Source: Primulina eburnea
Taxonomy: Eukaryota > Streptophyta > Magnoliopsida > Lamiales > Gesneriaceae
Assembly (NCBI RefSeq): GCF_022965805.1
Contig: NC_133101.1
Location: forward strand, 2,666,001-2,730,000
Length of the DNA stretch: 64,000 bases
Reading direction: 5' to 3'
Made by a program: the position numbers and the translations under genes. A model generated the notes under the pieces. The model did no database searches. It was not told the DNA's origin and saw only the letters and a program-made list of their open reading frames with translations. Shown here one piece after another: positions 23,946 through 42,239 of this stretch (positions are counted from its first letter, which is position 1; each line of letters starts with the position of its first letter).

Positions 23946-29154
<5,209 letters not shown>

Positions 29155-29789
29155 TTTCCAATCAGGTACTTGGAAGCCTGTGAGTTGCAAAATAACGAGT
29201 TTACCAGAACTGCAAAGAACTCTCCCCGAATACCTTTCTCATGTATGGTTTCTCATCTGCTTTTATACAACAATGCCTCTGATTCCGTGTCCGAGTCGTG
29301 GTAATTAGAATCAGGTTGTAGACATGTCAGGCACCATGGCGTGCAGTTTAGACCTAATGTGAAGAGAGGTCAGGTCGTGTGACTGTAAATTATCTGTTGG
29401 TTCTGTTAGGCTTATTGCCGTTCGGGTACGAAAACCGTCTCTGGACATTTTTTCGTGATCTTTCTTCGGCATGTCACATGCAACACACATTTGTCTAGAT
29501 GATGTGTTTCATTGCTACTATGTTGTCCATCATTATATGACAAGAACTGGGAAGTTGATGCAGTTTTTGAAGATTATACAGCATATGTAGTTCTCGGTGT
29601 CTCCATATCTTTGTTGATATATGTGTCATATCACTTTCTTTATTTGTTGTAAACAAATTTGATTATGTTATTAATATTGTTTTATCACATAAAATGGACG
29701 TGTTATTTACGCTTAAAACAAATGTTAAAACGCTTAGTCTTATCTTTTTAATCTATCACATAACAATAATAACCTCATGTATTAGTTTT

Positions 29790-30780
29790 CATGCTCTGTT
29801 TGGTACGTGTGATGAGATAAATAAATGATCAGTAATTATATGGATTATAAAATGAAAGATATGGATAAATAATATGGTGGGATAAAATACATGATGTTTG
29901 GTGTAATTTTAATATTATAGATTAATTTTGTGTATTATCAGGAAATGACAAAAGTATACCCGCTGTATACAATATGTTACGTAACCTAAATATGATAAAT
30001 AAATAATAATAGTACTATGAAATAAATAAATACGTAATTGTAAAAATTACTAATAACTACAATAAAAAATAATAAATAAGTCTGATATATTAATATTAAA
30101 TATATATATAATAATACTAATATTGATACTATTATTAATATTAAAAATTCATTTTTTATTAATTTGTAAACATATTAGTATACGTTTTAATAAATATATA
30201 TTTATTAGAAAAAATTTTAAAACATAAAATTTGAAATTCTCAACCTGCTTTACGAATTCCAAATAGAATCCGTTAAATTGCTCAATTTTTATGGATTTTT
30301 AAATAAATATCTATTTTTTAATATATTTTTTAATATTAAAAAAAACCCATTTTCCCATTATAATTAATTTTTCATATTTTTCACCATCAATTTCCTACTA
30401 CACGAATGTATGTACAGTGCTGGCCCTCAATGAGATAATTCAGAATACGCAAACACGTGATAATTATATTATTCATATTTATCCATGTTTAGTATGAGTG
30501 TACAAAATATTGGTTAATTATTATTATAAAATACTTTAAAACATTGGAAGTATAAAATCTCAGTTACTTAAATTTTGGGATAAACTACAAAATACATTAA
30601 AATTTGAGATAAAATAACAGAAAATTATTATTTGAATTCTATTCATTTTATATAGATGCATTGTTAGATATTAAAGTCATTTTATTCTCGTTCTATTTTT
30701 TAAAATTAATTTGAAGAATATTCATGAATAAGTTATCGTGTTGTCGGATGGTAAAATGTTGCGAACGTCTACCCGATCGA
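29790..30780. other. Gene-free AT-rich stretch
   Basis: Very AT-rich, with no exons. The segment beginning 'CTCTGTTTGGTACGTGTGATGAGATAAAT' at 29807 and the one ending 'TATTCATATTTATCCATGTTTAGTATGAG' near 30500 have the flavour of a decayed MITE, but the arms do not match well enough to call. Confidence 0.4.
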
Positions 30781-30789
30781 TCACGAGAA

Positions 30790-31330
30790 CATAGGAAATA
30801 TTGTATTTTTAGTCATGTAAGTTGATATATTTTGAGTTTTAGTCATGTAACTCGTCAATATTTGATTTTCATTTAATAATTTAATTTTTTGTTTTGTTTT
30901 GATCTTTTTTTTTTCATCCGAAAACACTAAGTCAATTAAATATTGCTTATTTGATATTGAATCTATCATAAAACATATATTATACAAATTAAAATATATC
31001 TCAACAAAAATAAATGAAAAACGACAAGCTTTTTTATTCCGGTTTTGAAATACTGGACTTTGTTTTATTTTATTTCCCCCATTCGTTTATGTTTATATTT
31101 ATTTCAATATGTATAATATAAGTTTATTTTCGCTGTCAGAGTTATATATGATAACATCAATGTCAAATAAATAATATTCGATTGATTTAACCGCTCGTGA
31201 TAAAAAAAATCAAAACAAAAAAAAAATCAAAATATTGAATGAAAAATAAATATTGATGAGTTGGATGATTAAACCTCAGACATGTCAGCCTACGTGACTA
31301 AAATTATATTTTTTTCTCATTTTCCTATGT
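30790..31330. mobile_element. MITE related to the 6.5-kb element
   Basis: The left edge ACATAGGAAATATTG followed by TTTTTAGTCATGTAAGTTGA is matched inversely at the right edge (ACATAGGAAAATG, then AATTTTAGTCACGTAGGCTG). Interior landmarks are shared with 6464-6995, such as ATATTGCTTATTTGATA and ACATCA.TGTCAAATAA. The TIRs are more diverged and no clear target duplication was found, so it is an older copy. Confidence 0.6.
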
Positions 31331-32249
31331 TTCATGGTCTTTCTTCTCTTAAATAGCAAAAGCTTGTGCATACTCCATTTTTTATTTTAATTATTTTACT
31401 TTTCGTCCTTCTCGCCAAAATGCTACACGATGCCGATTCATGAACTTTCAAGTCGACTAAATTTTTTTTTTAATATTTAAATTTATCGAATTTGAGTCAA
31501 ATTCGAATATGATCTAACTTTTTCTAGCCAAATTTGATCCAAATTATATTTTTCAATAATTCGTTAGCCTTGATAAAATATATATAAATAACTATTTAGA
31601 GTCTTTTGAGTATTTTTTTCGAGTAATGATTCAAATAGTTTGTCATCTTCAAATATCTGAAGCCCAACTTGAACAAAAAAAAATTAGTTTTTATGATCTT
31701 CCAATCGAGACTAATATCAAACATATCAATTTAATTAGAGTCAAATTCGAGTCTTAAAATTTTCATCGTATTCAGCTCAATTCGATTTTTTTATGGTTGT
31801 ACATGTAGCCAAAAAAAGTCAGTAATACCTACTGCTATATATAAAAAGCATCATCAAGAGGCCACATCAGTATTTTGGCGAAAAAAAAAACTACTTACAA
31901 CACCCAAAAACGAGAACTTACCAAGTTACAAAATGAACATTAAGAAAAAGAAATCATTGTTCCAAAAAGGAATAACAGAAAATGAGTATCTTTCAATAAG
32001 TATCATAACCTAAACCAAATACTTATCATTTTATCAACAAATAAAAAATCATTTATAATATAAGCATAAAATGAAACAAAACTTTAAAGGAAAAATAAAA
32101 AGAATCCTTTAGCCCAATGAATTTTTTAATGCAGCAACAAAAAAAATTAAAACACAACAAAAATATTACTAATTATAATTCTAATTTCATCACCTAACTT
32201 AGGTTATCTATCTTATCCAGCCAGTGTCCTAAAAAAGATACCGGAGTGG

Positions 32250-32672
32250 ATATCATGTGAGACTATCTCACGGATCTTAACCTGTAAGACTGGTCAACCC
32301 TACCCATATTCATAATAAAAAATAATACTCTTAGAGTGTGTTTGGTTGAGTGGATTAAATAAGGATAGATTAATAGTCAAATATTTTCGTTAAAATTTTA
32401 AGATGTTTTAATAATCATTTTGACCCGGTTTAAGATCCAATTTTATGGATAACTATTTGATTAATAAAACTGGATCTTAAACCGGGTCAAAATGATTATT
32501 AAAACATCTTAAAATTTTAACGATAAATATTTGACTATTAATATATCCTTATTTAATCCACTCAACCAAACACACCCTTAGCATAAAAATAATACTTTTT
32601 CATGAATGATCCAAATAAGAGATTTGTCTCACAAATACGACTCGTAAGAACGTCTCACACAAGTTTTTGCCA
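32250..32672. repeat. R1 repeat copy split by a nested hairpin MITE
   Basis: The left half reads ATGTGAGACTATCTCACGGA, then CTGTAAGACTGGTCAACCCT, then TATTCATAATAAAAAATAAT. The right half resumes after the MITE with GCATAAAAATAATACTTTTTCATGAATGATCC and ends CGTCTCACACAAGTTTTTGC. Removing 32334-32577 plus one TTA restores a continuous family member, which shows the order of insertion. Confidence 0.8.
32334..32577. mobile_element. Hairpin MITE (Tourist/PIF-Harbinger-like), 244 bp, TTA target duplication
   Basis: The whole element is a near-perfect palindrome. Ends GAGTGTGTTTGGTTGAGTGG and its inverted partner (GGGTGTGTTTGGTTGAGTGG) are flanked by TTA on each side (32331-32333 and 32578-32580). 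The arms meet at a loop of about 20 bp in the middle. The 3-bp TTA duplication and GGGTGTGTTTGG-like tip fit Tourist-type MITEs. A second copy is at 63480-63724. Confidence 0.88.
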
Positions 32673-32701
32673 AGATACTGATATATTAACATGGCTGGAA
32701 A

Positions 32702-32745
32702 CCTAGCCTAACCTAACCTAACCTACCCTAGCCTAGCCTAACCTA
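32702..32745. repeat. Short CCTAA/CCTAG tandem array
   Basis: About eight imperfect pentamers (CCTAGCCTAACCTAACCTAA and so on). The plant telomere repeat is CCCTAAA, so this is not a canonical internal telomere tract. Confidence 0.7.
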
Positions 32746-32929
32746 TTCCAAATTGGTAATGTGTGCAAGCGTGTAACTAATTGGATCAGCCACACATTCT
32801 AGCTAGGTTCGTTTAGTTGACAATTTCCTTCCACTAGTATTAATATGAAACAAAAACTAGATCCACAATATTAGGTTATGCTTGCATTTATTGATTTGAA
32901 ATCTATGTATAGATTTGTTTGGCTCGATA

Positions 32930-33350
32930 AAATTTAAGATTGTATTTGGATTGATGAATTTCAAACGTATTTTTATTTTTTTTTAGAAAAGTAAGACGGT
33001 AAACTATAAATTCATACTACATATGTATATTGCATTTTTTCATATTAATTACGATAAATTTCAAGTTTACACAATAATGCAGTCATTTGAAATTCAAATG
33101 ACTTTATAACTATTGTGTAAATAAGCAAAATGTAGATTTAAGATTTGAACAATTGTTTCATTATAAACAATGAAGTTACAATCGAAATCTATGGATTTGA
33201 AATATATCGATTCAATCATAAACTTAAGTTAAAAAAATTCAACGGTAATTGTATTGAGTTTCAAATACACAATATCATTTGAAATTCATTCCTCAAATCA
33301 TATTCTTACATTTATAATTCTTTTCTACAAATCAAATTCATACATCCAAG
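32930..33350. repeat. Possible decayed inverted-repeat element
   Basis: GATTGTATTTGGATTGATGA followed by ATTTCAAACG near 32938 has a loose inverted partner ending near 33310 (reverse complement GAATATGATTTGAGGAATGA, ATTTCAAATG). A small perfect palindrome AGTCATTTGAAATTCAAATGACT lies inside at about 33082. Boundaries and target duplication are unclear. Confidence 0.4.
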
Positions 33351-34349
33351 TATTAAAGTTATAAAAAAATAAACTTATACTTCATCACTCATCAATAGAT
33401 GTTTTAATACGCAAAATTGACACGATGTATTTATCCATGCATACACAATCAAGATATATTTTTATTTTAATAGGAACAAAATATATAGAATGGTAATAAA
33501 ACATAAAATAAAAATTAAAATTAAAATTCTCTTCGTGCTTTTTATAAAAATTGCATCCAATTGAGATACAAGTTCTAGAAAACTCTTTAAAAATTTAACG
33601 CGACACTTCTCCTGATATTTTCTATTTTAAAAAATAAATTAATCTTTTCGTCGAAAACACATTTAGGTCTGCGTGTCTTTCCTAATAACTATTAAAATAT
33701 TTTTAAGAATATAATAATTTATATTATATTATTAAATTTAACATCTCATACTATTTAACTTTGATATATGAATGTGACATCAAATTTTCTTTATAGTTTT
33801 ACGATTCATAATATTTGTTAGTTAACTTTGCTGGTGTGAAATAATTAGTGTGTAAATTTTGTATACATCTCTATATTTTTTCGATTTTTTATCTAATTTA
33901 TCTAAAAATTAAAATTATCTCGATAAATCTTATTTAATCTCTAATTTATAATTATCATAATTTAGAAAAATAATATATATTTTTACATAAAAATCATCGA
34001 GCACAAAAAATTTATTATGTATGGCACAAAACACTAAGTGTGTGTCTCTATATATAACAAAACACTAACTGTGTGTCTATATATATACATATATACATAT
34101 ATATAGATTTACTCCCAGTTTCTATATTTCTAGATTTCTTCGATTTCGGATTTTTTATGCGTGAATGGCAAAAAAAAAATTCTTCTTTCGAATATTGATC
34201 ACGAAAAATGTGGATTTTGAAGTCTAAGATATATATGTTAATTAAATAAAAAAATGTTTTTTAAAAGAAAAATTAAAAAAAAAAACACGGCTGGACGCCA
34301 GCTGTACAGACACCTAGTGTACCCTACACCCAAGGGGTGCAGGGTAACA

Positions 34350-34361
34350 AGTCTATATATA
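34350..34361 (+). promoter_or_regulatory. Putative TATA box of the O-methyltransferase gene
   Basis: GTCTATATATATAC lies about 125 bp upstream of the first in-frame ATG at 34486. This is the only strong TATA-like run directly upstream in a sensible position. Confidence 0.45.
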
Positions 34362-34485
34362 TACATCAACACTTTGTGCCAGTGGTATATTCCCAATTAT
34401 CAGATACAAGTAACATACCACACATGCTCTTCTCCCCTTGATCTAAACGCAGAATCCAAACAACCCTCGACCGTCCGAAAGGAAA

Positions 34486-36272
34486 ATGAGTATCAAAGTG
34501 GGTTCAACAATGGATGTTGCAGAAGAGGATGCCACTTTCTTATTCGCCATGCAGCTAGCTAGTGCTTCTGTACTACCTTTTGCCTTAAAAGTCGCGGTCG
34601 AGCTCGATCTCCTTGAGCTTGTGAAGAAGAAGGGGCCCGACGCCTTTGTTTCGCCAGCAGAACTCGCCACAGAACTCCCCTCCGGCAATCCAGACAAGCA
34701 CCACATGCTGGACAGAATCCTTCGCCTGCTGGCTAGCTATTCTATTTTAAATTGCAAAGAGAAAACGATGCCCGATGGCAGCATTGAGCGGCTATATTCC
34801 TTGGCTCCTGTCTGCAAGTTCTACACTAAGAATGATGATGGAGTTTCTCTGGGCCCTTTGTTGATCATGAATCTAGACAAGACTCTTTTGGAGTCTAGGC
34901 AGGTTTCATTTCGTTTCGATATTTAACTACCTGCTAGATGTTCGATGGAATATAATATGTTTTAATCAATGATATATGAAGGAATTATCTAAAAGATGCA
35001 ATTCTTGAGGGAGGAAATGCATTCAAGAAAGCACATAAAATGAGCGTATTCAAATATATGGCCACAGATCCTACGTTCAACAAGGTTTTTAACACCGGGA
35101 TGTCCAATAATTCGACAATTGTGATGAAGAAACTTGTTGAAACGTACGACGGATTCAAGGGTATAGAGACTCTGGTGGATGCTGGAGGTGGAACCGGAGC
35201 TTCACTGCACATTATCATATCCAAACATCCAACTATAAGGGGCATTAACTTTGATTTGCCACATGTTATTCTTAATGCCCCGTCTTTTGCTGGTATGAGA
35301 TATCGAGAATCATTTCTTGATTTATTTTTAAAAGATTTTATCTGGTTGGGGTAAAACTTAAGTTGGCCTATTATATATATATACGCAGGTGTGGATAATA
35401 TTGGTGGAGACATGTTCCTCGGCTTGCCGAAAGCCGACGCCATTTTTATGAAGGTGAAGTTGTCATAACAGGAGAGACACTACCAGCAATGTGCATTACT
35501 AGGCTTTGGTATAGCAATGGTTAATCACCTACTTTATAAAATTGTAGATAATTAAATATAATCTATTGGAACTTATTTGAATCTATAACACTATATCAAT
35601 AAATTAATCCGACATTACATGCTTAGACTTACAGTACGAAATATGTTTTTCAAAAAATATAAGTATGGAAAATAAATGAGAAAATTGCATTTTTTTTCTC
35701 TTTGTAATTTTGGACACTTATATTGTTAAATTTATTAATATTGATTTTTTAAACAAATTTTTTGCGTGCAACTGTCTTACTGATGTGAATTCAATGTGGC
35801 ACTGAAGCATTTAGTCTCATATCAACATTCCACTTGAAAAATAACTAACTTTATAAAAAATCGGAAGACACGTGACTAAGACCGAAATTCGATAACGTAG
35901 ATGATCAAAATCGCAAATAAACAAACATTCATGTCTATAAATAGAATTTTCATCTTGTCATGTCTTTTATTGTACCAACAGTGGATTCTCCATGACTGGA
36001 GTGACACAAATTGTTTGAAAATATTGAAAAGATGTCACGAAGCACTTCCGGATGGTGGAAAAATCATTGTTTTAGAAGGCATCCTCCCAGAGACCCCAAG
36101 CGAAGGGCTGATATGTAATTTCCAACTTGATGTGGCTATGTTAACCTTTAACCCCGGTGGAAAGGAGAGGACAGAAAAAGAATTTCATGCATTGGCAAAA
36201 CAAGCTGGTTTCAAAGAATCTCACACAATTTGCAGTGTTCTCCCATTTTGGGTCTTGGAATTCCGTAAATGA
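34486..36272 (+). CDS. COMT-like S-adenosylmethionine-dependent O-methyltransferase (4 exons)
   Basis: Related to caffeic acid 3-O-methyltransferases, cytosolic enzymes that methylate phenolic hydroxyls. Exons 34486-34898, 34982-35292, 35389-35453 and 35982-36272 give 359 residues. ATG 34510 is an alternative start. The N-terminal dimerisation part ([32 protein letters not shown]) is followed by the SAM-binding region [20 protein letters not shown] and INFDLPHVI. The catalytic base is His267 in WILHDWSD, supported by Glu in VLEGILP and in NPGGKERTE. Against the COMT consensus, the substrate pocket segment reads DVAMLTFN instead of DVIMLAHN, and [10 protein letters not shown] replaces GMSDHS, so the substrate may differ from caffeate. 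The first intron (34899-34981) begins with GC rather than GT in the position where the phase demands it. Confidence 0.88.
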
Positions 36273-36371
36273 AAATTTTATGTCTGAATTAAAAAACCTT
36301 GGACTTGCTAAGGACATAATTCTCTGTGATTGGTTTGTCAATTTGTTCAAATATCATCTTCATTGTCTAGA

Positions 36372-36377
36372 AATAAA
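36372..36377 (+). terminator. Candidate polyadenylation signal for the O-methyltransferase
   Basis: AATAAA lies 100 bp downstream of the stop codon in an AT-rich 3' flank. Plant signals are loose, so this is only a candidate. Confidence 0.35.
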
Positions 36378-36795
36378 ACTTTGTGACGCTTCTGTAAGTT
36401 ATCAGAGCAATATTAGTGTCAGCATACAATGTTTGGGATTTTAATCTTATAATTTGTCGCATCTGATTTTCATATGATAATTAGGATTTTTAAAATAAAA
36501 TAAAAGAACAAACTTTCAATATAAAATCTAATTATTCAAATACAACATATTATTCTCTATTAACTTTAACATTTTAGTTCCTAAAAAATAAACATTTTAT
36601 GATATTAATATATTAAATTTTCGTTTTTATTATTACTATAAGAATTATAAAGATTGGCTGTCGGCCAGTAAAAGAAATTAAAAGTTAAGAAGAAAATAAA
36701 AAATTAACATGATATATACTACAAATTTATTACCACACGTTATTTTTTGTTTTTTTTTTTTGTTTTTTGAATGAACACATTTGTTAGTATTTATT

Positions 36796-36840
<45 letters not shown>

Positions 36841-36963
36841 TATTATAAAATATTATTCAATGAAAAAAGAAAGCTAGTATTTTTTATTTATTTTCACATA
36901 AAATCATATTTTACCAAAAACAGAAAATAAAGGCGAAAGCCGAGATGCTAGCCCATTGATAGA

Positions 36964-39900
36964 ATGAAGATAGTGACGTACAACGTGAATGGGCTGAGGC
37001 ATAGAATCTCGCAGTACACCTCTCTTCGCAGGCTGCTCGATTCTCTTGACGGCGATGTTATATGTTTCCAGGTTTCTTGAACGTAATCACGAATTTCTGT
37101 ATGTGGGTTTGATTTTTCTTTGATAATTGCTGTATCGATTTCATTGATCCTATATGCAGGAGACGAAGCTATCGAGGCATGAATTGAGAGCGGATTTGGT
37201 GCGAGCGGAAGGTTATGAATCCTTTTTCTCTTGCACTCGCACTTCTGACAAAGGGCGAAGTGGATATTCCGGTGAGAAATGCTTTTCCTTTTACTAATAA
37301 TTCGTGTATTATTTTTGTCTATAAAGGCTGGTAAAGTTTCTAGCTTTGGCGTCTGTCCAGCTTAATTAAGGTACTGTTTGCGAGAGCTTGATTTAATTAC
37401 TTCTCAGCTTCTGAATACAATTTCATTTAATTGACTGGAAGATTAAAAGCAATTAACATAAGCTCTTGGAAACACTACCTAAGAATAAGACTGTTTTTAC
37501 ATACTTATGTTGTATTTGGTGTTTATTACTTATAAGTTGCCACATTTAGTTTAGTGGCTTGTAAACAACAAAAAGAACATACCGTGTGATGTGTGTTTGA
37601 ATTCCTGAATCTGTCATGATCGTTTACTGGTACAAAAATTTGCGAGGAAGCTTTTGAGCCGCTGCTTAATCATTGTTTAATCAAAATGTGAAGACATTTG
37701 GTCCAAATTCTATATATATTTAAAATCAGTACTTTCCTACTCATTTTTTGTCACCTTTCACATTTTTGGATAACATACTTCTTCTACATGCATAATGCAT
37801 AGCTCTTCCTGTTATTCCTAATGTTACTAACCTTGTCCTGCATTGATGTGCTTTCCCTTGCATTTAGAAATTACTGCTTATGATCAATATTCTTTTCCTT
37901 GTGCAACTAGGAGTGGCGACATTTTGCCGTGTCAAATCTGCATTTTCTAGTGACGAAGTAGCTTTACCAGTTTCTGCAGAGGAGGGCTTTACTGGAGTTC
38001 TTGGGAATTCCCCAGGGTTTGGATCAAGGAAAAGTGAATGCCCATCAATAGTGGAAGGCCTGGAAGACTTTTCCACTGTAGAGCTCCTGAAAGTTGACGG
38101 TGAAGGACGTTGTATTGTAACTGATCACGGGCATTTTGGTGAGTTGCATAATATCGGTAAAGTGATATTGCATTGATTGATGTTCTTCATGTGATATATA
38201 TTCTCTAGATGTGTCAACACTGGATTTTAGTTTATGTCGGTAACTAATGAATGCATGCAGTTCTTTTCAATGTTTATGGTCCTAGAGCTGGATGTGATGA
38301 CGCAGAAAGAATCCAGTTCAAGCTCAGTTTTTTCAGCATACTGCAGGTGATTCTATTATGCCTTATGCTTCGATGTCTTGATTGATGAATAATCAAGTAT
38401 GCCGTATATGGCCATCTGTTGGTTATGTCATGTACTCATGTTTCTGTGTTTATATAAAACTAAGGGAATTTTAATTCAATCTCTTGATTATATTGGCGTA
38501 GGGTAATAGTCTGTTCCATATTGTAAAGTTCCAAATAGTCATTTGCTCATTTATAAGATCTGATAATGAGTTAGTATATGGTAAAATGAATCAACATTGG
38601 CGATTAGAAATGCTGTTTCTAAAGGCCCAAGCGGATTCTAAATCGGAATCCAAGTGTAGCAAGAATCGCTGTGTTTGCAGGCCCTGCTAAACCATTCCCT
38701 CTTCGTTGTTTATTTTCTTTAATTAAGTTACTATATAGTATCATGGAGTTTATAACTGACCAACATCACTAGAGTCGTGTCAAATAAAAATGATAAATAC
38801 CCAGGTACAGAAAATGGAAGGAATTTTTTGTATACCACCACATGATATTTTTTGTTGTCACCATGTTCATTAGCAGGACCATGAGCATCATTAGTAGAAG
38901 TTATATTTGTATTTTGAATATTCTGGCTGGTCGCTCGTGTATGACATGATATGAGTTGTACATATTATTCATCTTGGATATGAACTTTAAGCTCTCATAT
39001 TAATATGAATATGATATTGTTATAGAGAAGATTGGAATCTCTTTTGAGGCAAGGACGAAGGGTGTTTGTTGTAGGGGATCTCAACATTGCTCCTGCTGCC
39101 ATAGACCGTTGTGATGCTGGACCAAATTTTGACAAAAATGAGTGAGTTGTTTTATGGCTCTTATTTTTAATACACATTTGGCTCATTGGTCAAATATTTG
39201 TATTCGATTTGATACTGCAAGTAGATTGTTAATTGTTTATACTTGATTCCGTCTTGCAGGTTTAGAACTTGGTTCAGATCTTTGCTGGTGAGAAATGGAG
39301 GGCCTTTTTTCGATGCTTTTAGAGAGAAACATCCTGACAGGTTATAATTTCTTGACTTCGTTGTTTTATTTGTGTAGAAGGATATTTTAAGTTTGGTTGG
39401 AGTGTAAGCGATGAACAACATTGTACTGTGTTTTGATATATGATGCGACTTTCGTCTCCTGCTTATATTGTGTGTCATCCCCTTTTATGTTCTGTAAATT
39501 ATTGTAGAAGAGAAGCCTACACATGTTGGTCAACTAGTTCCGGTGCAGAGGAATTCAACTTTGGGTCACGTATTGACCACATTCTTATAGCTGGACCATG
39601 CTTACATGAAAACCAAAATGAGTGCCATAGCTTTGTGCATTGTCATGTTGAAGAGTGTGACATATCAGAGCAGTTCAAACGTTGGAAACCCGGCAACACA
39701 CCTAGGTAAGAGAGAATCTTTTTAATCAGAAGGGGATTTTGTGATACTGCGATTCTTTGTCAGTATTTCAGCATTTGAAATGAGTTAGAGATGCAAAATT
39801 ATGATATTCCTTGAGAACAACAAAAAAATTTAGCACCTGGGGATTTGAGTCATAATTACAAGCTCCACTTTATTATTATCACAGCGTTGGTTTTCTACAA

Positions 39901-41908
39901 ATATAGCACACCAACTTGCACTTAAAAGTCTTACCTTTTCAGGTGGAAAGCGGGGAGAAATGTCAAATTGGAAGGCTCAGATCATGTTCCCGTCTATATA
40001 TGCTTGACGGGGATCCCCAATATACCATTGCACAATACACCTTCACTATCTAGTAGATATTGTCCCGAGGTCTATGGTTTCCAGAAGACACTAGGTGTGA
40101 GTTTCTTAAGCATTTATACTTCTATGTGCTAGAATTACGTGTTTGCGTGTCGAAGTATTTTTTGGGGGGTGTATACAAATTTTGGAGAAAGTATACATGA
40201 ATTCTAAAACTTTCCTGGATGGCTGCCTCCTTCCTGCTGGATCTTGTCCCTGACTATGTTGGCTTTACGTAAAAAGGTAGCTTATAGGATATGTGTCACT
40301 AATGTGCTTTGGTGTACGAGTTTCAGTCTGATTATGTGAGTAGTGTGGATCACATTGGGAAATCGATGTCCGTCTTTTTTAACATATTTAATTTAAATGT
40401 ACCGGGGTGCTCTATGTTTCCTGTTGGTGGTTATCATCATATGTCAAACTATTTTGCAATAATATAGCTGGAAGTTGTCCTCTAGTTAAGGCTACAATTG
40501 TTCTGAAATTTTAAATTCTTAGTACGCAGAAATCTGTGACTCTGTGAAGTAGGTAAATATTCATATTAGTTCATAGAAATTGGGGATCGATACCAGGGAA
40601 AAAATTTAATTATTTATCAATAAATTCTATTATGTACAGTGTCAATGTTAGAGAGAAAGCAACCTGCCAAAGATGTTAGCTTGTCTGAAGGATCCAGTTC
40701 TATGTTAGAAGAGAGAGTTGCTAGTAAATGTTGCAGTCAGCTAATGAAAAGATCTCTACAATCCTGTAGTGCATCTTCATCTACCTTGACGAAGCACGGA
40801 GGTTTATCTTCGGGCAATATTTCTGAAGGCTTCTGTGAAAAATCATCTAATGACTTTAATGGCACTGAAGAGCTATCTAAATCATTTTCCACTGTGGAAA
40901 GTAATAAAAAAACAAGGAAAAGCCAGTTATCTCAGCTTTCACTTAAATCATATTTCAAGAAAACAGTTGGTGTAATTGATAATTCAGACAGTATTTGTGC
41001 TGATAAGAAGCTTAATCAAGCAGAAATGTCGAGTCCTCTTCTTGAAGTGAATGGAACTCTGGATGAAGGTGCTCAACATTATGCTGAGTTGCAGTCGGAA
41101 CAAGGGACTTCAATTCAAGAAGATGATTCCTCTCAACCTTCAGAAAAAGAAAGGAATGGTTTGGCCTTAGTTGAGTGGCAAAGGATTCAGCAAATTATGC
41201 AAACTAGCATACCTCTTTGTAAGGGCCACAAGGAACCTTGTGTTCCTCGAGTGGTGAAGAAATCTGGACCTAATATAGGGCGACGATTTTATGTCTGTGC
41301 CCGCGCTGAGGTATCCCTGTCTTGTTACTCAGTTTTCCCTGTCTTGTTACTTAGTTTTCAACTGTCTTGCCTCTCTTGAAAATATTTCCTACCTGAACCC
41401 TTGGAGATCTTCTAGACTTCTGCTTAACCCATTGACACTTGATAAAAAGATAGTTCAGATAACAGCCATACACTGATGAATTTTTGTTTTTTTTTCTTTT
41501 ACTCTTGGTACATGTATCTTACTGACAGTAAATTTGTTGCGTTATATCCCCCACATTGTTTTTATAGCATAAAGACCGATTCTTTTCAAAAGATCATGAT
41601 CGACTTCTGTGTGCTTTTATCCCTGGTGCTGATCGGTCATCAATATTCTGAAGTGACCATTATTTAGTAGCATTGTTTTACATTTGTTTCATGTGGAGTT
41701 TCCTGATTGTGGGGGCAGTGAGTTGCTTATGGACTGATGCAAGCAGTTTTTGGGCTGATGGAGCTGTAATCTAATATTGAAACACTCTTAAATATATCTC
41801 TCTCTTTTTTACGAGCATTTTCTTAAATCTCAGGGACCTGCATCTAATTCTGAAGCAAACTGTGGTTTTTTCAAATGGGCAACTTCAAACTCAAAGGGGA
41901 AACGATGA
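36964..41908 (+). CDS. APE2: AP endonuclease 2 (base-excision repair exonuclease), 10 exons
   Basis: A nuclear enzyme that cuts at abasic sites and resects 3' ends in base-excision repair. Exons: 36964-37071, 37160-37271, 37911-38138, 38261-38346, 39026-39141, 39260-39340, 39508-39705, 39943-40094, 40640-41310 and 41834-41908; all phases agree and give 608 residues. The exonuclease-endonuclease-phosphatase fold starts [13 protein letters not shown]; Glu37 in ETK, Asp196 and Asn198 in GDLN, and His324 in GSDHVPV are the metal and catalytic positions. The C-terminal half is APE2-specific: a PIP-box QLSLKSYF at 459-466 for PCNA binding, then a GRF zinc finger (about 554-600: C554, C561, [11 protein letters not shown] with C580, and C594 before GFFKWA). 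The GRF core is split by the last intron. The whole protein appears intact. Confidence 0.95.
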
Positions 41909-42239
41909 CAATATCGATGACTGGGTGGCTATTAAAGTGCGACGACTCAGTTGCAACATAGTGATCTCTATGAATATGTGTTACAGCTATGCGTTCTGCT
42001 CTCAGCGGTAAGTCCTCTCAAACAGTATCAATTGTGTACATGATACATGAGAATCAAAAGCTTTGTAGCATAATGAACAAAATAAACCAGACATGCTATG
42101 CTGTCTTGTTTAACCAAGTTCATGATTATGCGAACTCGCAAGTTTCTAAAATGGTTCCAAATTTGTTATGGTTGAGGTTAGCCTGTGCACAACTGGGGCT
42201 TGGTTGCTTGGAGCACGGAACTGTGTGATCCTTGCAACA

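Noticed and set aside
32702..32745. Internal telomere repeat
   Set aside because: The unit is CCTAA/CCTAG, not the plant CCCTAAA, and only about eight imperfect copies are present.
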